Assembly (NCBI RefSeq): GCF_004365175.1
Contig: NZ_SOCE01000001.1
Location: forward strand, 3,417,403 to 3,481,402
Direction of reading: 5' to 3'
Source of the DNA: Kribbella voronezhensis
Lineage (GTDB): Bacteria > Actinomycetota > Actinomycetes > Propionibacteriales > Kribbellaceae
DNA length: 64,000 nt
Of this stretch, positions 60,433-64,000 are shown one piece after another. A model generated the notes under the pieces. The model was not told the origin of the DNA, did not search any database, and saw only the letters and a list, made by a program, of their open reading frames with translations. Made by a program: the position numbers and the translations under genes. Position 1 is the stretch's first letter; every line of letters starts with the position of its first letter.

Positions 60433-62207
60433 AGCGCCCCGAGTACGACCCGGCAGCGCCGCAGGAAGCGGCTCGCCTGCCGGTAGCTCGCACCGCAACA
60501 GTGCGGGCGTATTTGAAGACCCTGTTCAAGCGGCATCGCCGTGCCTTCGGTTGGCTGACCCTGGTCAACGCGGTGGCGGCACTGAGCGGCATGGTCGGGC
60601 CGTGGCTTCTCGGCAACGTGGTGGAGAAGCTCTCGCACGGCAAGACGGACGTGGACCTTCCGTACGTCGTACTGGGCTTCGTCTGCGCGCTTGCCGTGCA
60701 GACGGTGTTCGTCCGGCTCACCCGGCTTCGCGGTGCGGTGCTGGGCGAGGAGATGCTGGCCGACCTGCGCGAGGACTTCCTCGTCCGTGCGGTCGCGCTG
60801 CCGCCCGGCGTACTGGAGCGAGCCGGTACCGGCGACCTGCTGTCCCGGATCACCACGGACGTGGACCGTCTCTCGCACGCCATGCGCGACGCGGTTCCCC
60901 AGTTGACGATCGCGGTGATCTGGGCCGGGTTGCTGATCGGCGCCCTGGTCGTGACCGCGCCGGAGTTGGCGGTCGCCGTGGTGATCGCGGCTCCGATCCT
61001 GATCATCGGGGGTCGCTGGTACTTCCGCCGCGCACCATCGGCGTACCGGTCGGAGGCGGCCGGCTATGCGGCGGTTGCGTCGGCGCTGGCCGAGACCGTG
61101 GACGCCGGCCGGACCGTGGAGACGCACCGGCTCGGTGACCGCCGGGTCGAGCTCGGTGACACCCGGATCGGCCAGTGGGTCGCCTGGGAGCGGTACACGC
61201 TCTACCTGCGGATGATCCTGTTCCCGGTGATCAACATGACCCACACGGTCGCGCTGGCCGCGGTCCTGGTGGTCGGCGGTGGCCTGGCGATCAACGGCTG
61301 GATCACCGTCGGCGCGCTCACCACGGGTGCGCTCTTCATCCAGATGCTGGTCGAGCCGGTCAACATGATGATCCGCTGGTACGACGAGTTGCAGGTGGCC
61401 CAGGTCTCGCTGGCGCGGCTGGTCGGCGTTCGCGAGGTCGAGGCGGCCGCTATCGGCGACGACACCGAGCCGGACGGGCGGACCGTGCTCGCCGACGAGG
61501 TCCGCTTCGGCTATCTGGAAGGCCGCGACGTGCTGCACGGCGTCACGTTGACGGTCGAGCCGGGGGCTCGGGTCGCGCTCGTAGGCCCTTCTGGTGCAGG
61601 GAAATCGACTCTCGGCCGATTGCTGGCCGGGATCTACTCGCCACGGTTGGGCGACATCACCCTGGGTGGTGCCGCGCTGGACCGGATGTCGGCCGAGCAG
61701 GTCCGCAGTCACGTTGCCTTGGTCAACCAGGAGCACCACGTGTTCGTCGGGACCGTCCGCGACAACCTGCGGCTGGCTCGTCCGACCGCGAGTGACGCGG
61801 AGCTGTGGACGGCGCTGCGGTCGGTCGACGCGCACGCCTGGGTGGCCGGGTTCGAACACGGCCTCGACACCGAGGTCGGTTCGGGTGGCGTCTCACTGAC
61901 TCCGGCCCAGGCCCAGCAGGTGGCGCTGGCCCGGTTGGTGCTGGCGGATCCGCACACGCTGGTCCTCGACGAGGCCACCTCGTTGATGGACCCGCGGGCC
62001 GCGCGGCATCTGGAGCGGTCGCTGGCCGGCGTACTGGAAGGCCGGACCGTGGTCGCGATCGCGCACCGGCTGCACACCGCCCACGACGCGGACGTGATCG
62101 CGGTCGTCGAGGACGGCCGGATCGTGGAGCTCGGCGGGCACGACGAACTGGTCGATGCCGAAGGCCCCTATGCGGCACTGTGGCACTCCTGGCACGGTGA
62201 CCGCTGA
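60429..62207 (+). CDS. ABC exporter subunit B with intact Walker A, altered signature (592 aa)
   Basis: Second half-transporter of a heterodimeric ABC exporter. Walker A GPSGAGKSTLGRLLAG (about 386-394) and Walker B TLVLDEATSLMD are intact, but the signature LSGGQ is replaced by LTPAQ (GGVSLTPAQAQQVALARL). The partner's intact signature pairs with this Walker A, giving one consensus and one degenerate ATP site. Start GTG 60429 overlaps the upstream stop as GTGA. The substrate is unknown; drug, lipid or peptide export is likely. Confidence 0.92.
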   Translation: MKRPEYDPAAPQEAARLPVARTATVRAYLKTLFKRHRRAFGWLTLVNAVAALSGMVGPWLLGNVVEKLSHGKTDVDLPYVVLGFVCALAVQTVFVRLTRLRGAVLGEEMLADLREDFLVRAVALPPGVLERAGTGDLLSRITTDVDRLSHAMRDAVPQLTIAVIWAGLLIGALVVTAPELAVAVVIAAPILIIGGRWYFRRAPSAYRSEAAGYAAVASALAETVDAGRTVETHRLGDRRVELGDTRIGQWVAWERYTLYLRMILFPVINMTHTVALAAVLVVGGGLAINGWITVGALTTGALFIQMLVEPVNMMIRWYDELQVAQVSLARLVGVREVEAAAIGDDTEPDGRTVLADEVRFGYLEGRDVLHGVTLTVEPGARVALVGPSGAGKSTLGRLLAGIYSPRLGDITLGGAALDRMSAEQVRSHVALVNQEHHVFVGTVRDNLRLARPTASDAELWTALRSVDAHAWVAGFEHGLDTEVGSGGVSLTPAQAQQVALARLVLADPHTLVLDEATSLMDPRAARHLERSLAGVLEGRTVVAIAHRLHTAHDADVIAVVEDGRIVELGGHDELVDAEGPYAALWHSWHGDR

Positions 62208-62232
62208 CACCCCTCCAATGGGAGAATGAGGC

Positions 62233-64000
62233 GTGCTGACCACGCTGCTCTCGCTGCCCACCGTCATGGCCTTCGATGTGGACAGCGAGGGTCGCCTGCT
62301 GATCGCGTACGACGGGAGTGGCATCCGTCAACTGCACGAGATCGGCCGGGACGGGAGTTGGCGGACTCTGACCGACCTCGCCGACACCGTCCGGGGCGCC
62401 CGGTACATCCCGGGCGCCCGCCGGGCCGTGATCGAGCACGACACCGACGGCAACGAGCGCGGCCAGTTGTCCCTGCTCGACCTGGAGGCGGACGGCCTTC
62501 CCGAGCTCGTCCCGCTCGTCCAGGACCCGGCGTACCTGCACCGGCTGATCGATGCCAGACCGGACCGAGTGCTGTTCTCCACCAACCGGCGCAACGACGT
62601 CGACTTCGACCTGGTCGCGCGAGACCTGGCAACCGGTGCCGACACGGTGCTGTACGACGGTGGCGGCTTCATGGGCCCGGTCGCGGTGTCACCGGACGAC
62701 CGCTGGGCACTGATCCTGATGGCCGGCGGCCCTGGCAACTCGGTCCAGTTGCTCCTGGTCGAGACGACCACCCAGGCGGTCACCGAGTTGACCGCCTTCG
62801 ACGCACCGAACTGTCAGGACTCGCCCAGCTGGCTGCCGGACTCGTCCGGGTTCGTGATCTCGAGCGACGCCGATCGTGACCGGATGGCCTTGCGGCGCTT
62901 CGACCTCGCGACCGGTAGCTGGAGCGATCTCCTGGTCGACGACCAGCGGGATCTGGCCGGTTGGAGCTGCCCGGACGGCGAGCACCTGCTGGTCGGCAGT
63001 ACTGAGGACGGCGAAGTCTCGCTTGCCCTGCACAGCCTGGCCGACGGTGCTCTGGTAGCGCCGATAGACCTTCCAGGAGGCGGCCTCGCTGCTCGGCAGA
63101 TAGGAGCGAGGGATCCGCTGTGGTCCGAGGACGGCAGTCATGCGGTGATCAACTACACCTCACCTGTGCAGCCGCCTGTGGTGGTCCGCTACACGCGCGA
63201 GACCGGCGGACTCCTGACCGTCGAGGCGCCCGACATGCCGGAGCTGCCGGCCGGTCTGGCACATCCCGAGAGCCACCGGGTGCCGAGTTCGGACGGCGAG
63301 CAGGTCCCGGTGTTCGTGTATCGCCCGGCCGACGGTGGTGACGGGTCGGCGGTCATCCACATTCACGGTGGCCCCGAGGCTGCCGCGATGCGGAGCTGGA
63401 ACGCGGTGATCGCCGGGCTCGTCGCGGACGGCCACACGGTCGTGGTGCCGAACGTGCGCGGCTCGGCGGCGTACGGGAGGCGCTGGTACTCCCTCGACGA
63501 CAAGCGGCTCCGGCTGGACTCGGTGGCCGACCTCGCTGCCATCCATGCCTGGCTGCCGTCGATCGGGGTGGACCAGAGCCGGGTCGCGCTCTTCGGCGGC
63601 TCGTACGGCGGCTACATGGTGCTCGCCGGACTCGCTTTTCAGCCGACGCTCTGGGCGGCCGGCGTCGACATCGTCGGAATCGCCTCGCTGGTGACGTTCC
63701 TGGAGAACACCTCCGACTACCGGCGGGCGGTCCGCGAGCGCGAGTACGGCACGCTGGCCGACGACCGGGACTTCCTGGCGGAGGCCAGCCCGCTCAACCG
63801 GGTGGACGACATCCGGGCGCCGCTGTTCGTCATCCACGGCGCCAACGACCCGCGCGTCCCGCTGTCCGAGGCGGAGCAGATCGCCGAAGCCCTGGCCAAG
63901 CGGGACATCCCCTGCCAACTGCTCGTGTACTCCGACGAGGGCCACGGCCTGGCGAAGCGCCAGAACCGCCTCGACGCCTACCCGAAGGCCTTCGCGTTCC
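62233..64000 (+). CDS. S9-family prolyl oligopeptidase-like serine peptidase, 3' end outside the window (partial, 589+ aa)
   Basis: Open from GTG 62233 to the window edge with no stop. The N-terminal part forms a beta-propeller-like region to about residue 360. The C-terminal alpha/beta-hydrolase domain has IHGGPEAAAMRSWN (oxyanion), LFGGSYGGYMVLAGL (nucleophile Ser), IHGANDPRVPLSEA (Asp) and YSDEGHGLAKRQNRL (His), the catalytic triad of dipeptidyl or acylaminoacyl peptidases. The cut is very near the end, since these proteins end within about 15 residues of the GHG block's following YPKAF. It follows the ABC exporter by 25 bases and may share its transcript. No signal peptide is seen, so it is cytoplasmic. 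Confidence 0.88.
   Translation, partial: MLTTLLSLPTVMAFDVDSEGRLLIAYDGSGIRQLHEIGRDGSWRTLTDLADTVRGARYIPGARRAVIEHDTDGNERGQLSLLDLEADGLPELVPLVQDPAYLHRLIDARPDRVLFSTNRRNDVDFDLVARDLATGADTVLYDGGGFMGPVAVSPDDRWALILMAGGPGNSVQLLLVETTTQAVTELTAFDAPNCQDSPSWLPDSSGFVISSDADRDRMALRRFDLATGSWSDLLVDDQRDLAGWSCPDGEHLLVGSTEDGEVSLALHSLADGALVAPIDLPGGGLAARQIGARDPLWSEDGSHAVINYTSPVQPPVVVRYTRETGGLLTVEAPDMPELPAGLAHPESHRVPSSDGEQVPVFVYRPADGGDGSAVIHIHGGPEAAAMRSWNAVIAGLVADGHTVVVPNVRGSAAYGRRWYSLDDKRLRLDSVADLAAIHAWLPSIGVDQSRVALFGGSYGGYMVLAGLAFQPTLWAAGVDIVGIASLVTFLENTSDYRRAVREREYGTLADDRDFLAEASPLNRVDDIRAPLFVIHGANDPRVPLSEAEQIAEALAKRDIPCQLLVYSDEGHGLAKRQNRLDAYPKAFAF

Overview
The window is a high-GC chromosomal segment from an actinobacterium. 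Most genes look roughly 70% GC with GTG/ATG starts, many gene pairs overlap by 4 bases (ATGA or GTGA), and several genes appear to have no untranslated leader. A proteasome activator (Bpa/PafE type), a WhiB-family regulator, a DUF3152 protein, a DUF5926 SEC-C protein and a mannosyltransferase pair all fit this. The overall flavour is Nocardioidaceae or Kribbella-like, but that is an inference from gene style and not from a marker gene. No rRNA, tRNA, CRISPR array or insertion sequence was recognised.

Layout. 1-3800: two MFS exporters (the first truncated by the window edge), a peptidase E-like protein, an orphan LexA-type box and a gamma-carbonic-anhydrase-like protein. 3827-6484 (minus): a three-gene unit of an Asp/Gly/Ala repeat protein, a JmjC/cupin-4 hydroxylase started by a GTGA overlap, and a sucrase/ferredoxin-like iron-sulfur protein; this is the best candidate for an undescribed system. 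6590-10059: a CobC-like aminotransferase, a nitrilase-family amidase, a MobA-like nucleotidyltransferase and a quinone oxidoreductase. 10061-15163: a TetR/VOC divergent pair, then a PadR-ABC-permease operon under a perfect 26-bp palindrome. 15183-22941: small proteins, Bpa, two HAD phosphatases, a WhiB-HTH fusion, serS, a PAP2-diacylglycerol-kinase fusion and DUF4446. 23066-25110: larB-larC (nickel-pincer cofactor). 25107-29962: cupin, mannosyltransferase and GT2 pair, DHFR-like protein, arginine deiminase.

29963-34350: a probable small RNA, a SEC-C protein, an RsbW-like kinase, a glycerophosphodiesterase, a very G-rich tandem repeat and another quinone oxidoreductase. 34462-39348 (minus): an organosulfur-scavenging operon (leader peptide, flavin reductase, SsuA/C/B-like ABC importer, FMN-dependent monooxygenase). 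39492-40569: an ECF sigma factor overlapping an O6-alkylguanine-DNA methyltransferase. 40731-45352: a methyltransferase, a TPP-riboswitch-controlled NCS1 transporter, a hydrolase, a Pro-rich membrane protein and a DUF3152 zincin. 45503-50964: a phosphotransferase, then an accessory island with a HipA-like/DUF3037 pair of lower GC, intergenic repeats, and a divergent AAA-ATPase and (p)ppGpp-synthetase-like pair sharing two copies of a 27-bp motif. 50990-62207: a regulator and DHA2 drug exporter, a 1301-residue secreted subtilase with a divergent HTH regulator, and a heterodimeric ABC exporter with one degenerate ATP site. The window ends inside an S9 prolyl-oligopeptidase gene.

Starts were chosen by ribosome-binding sites, overlaps with neighbours and family length. 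All function calls are from motif recognition by eye; no database search was run.
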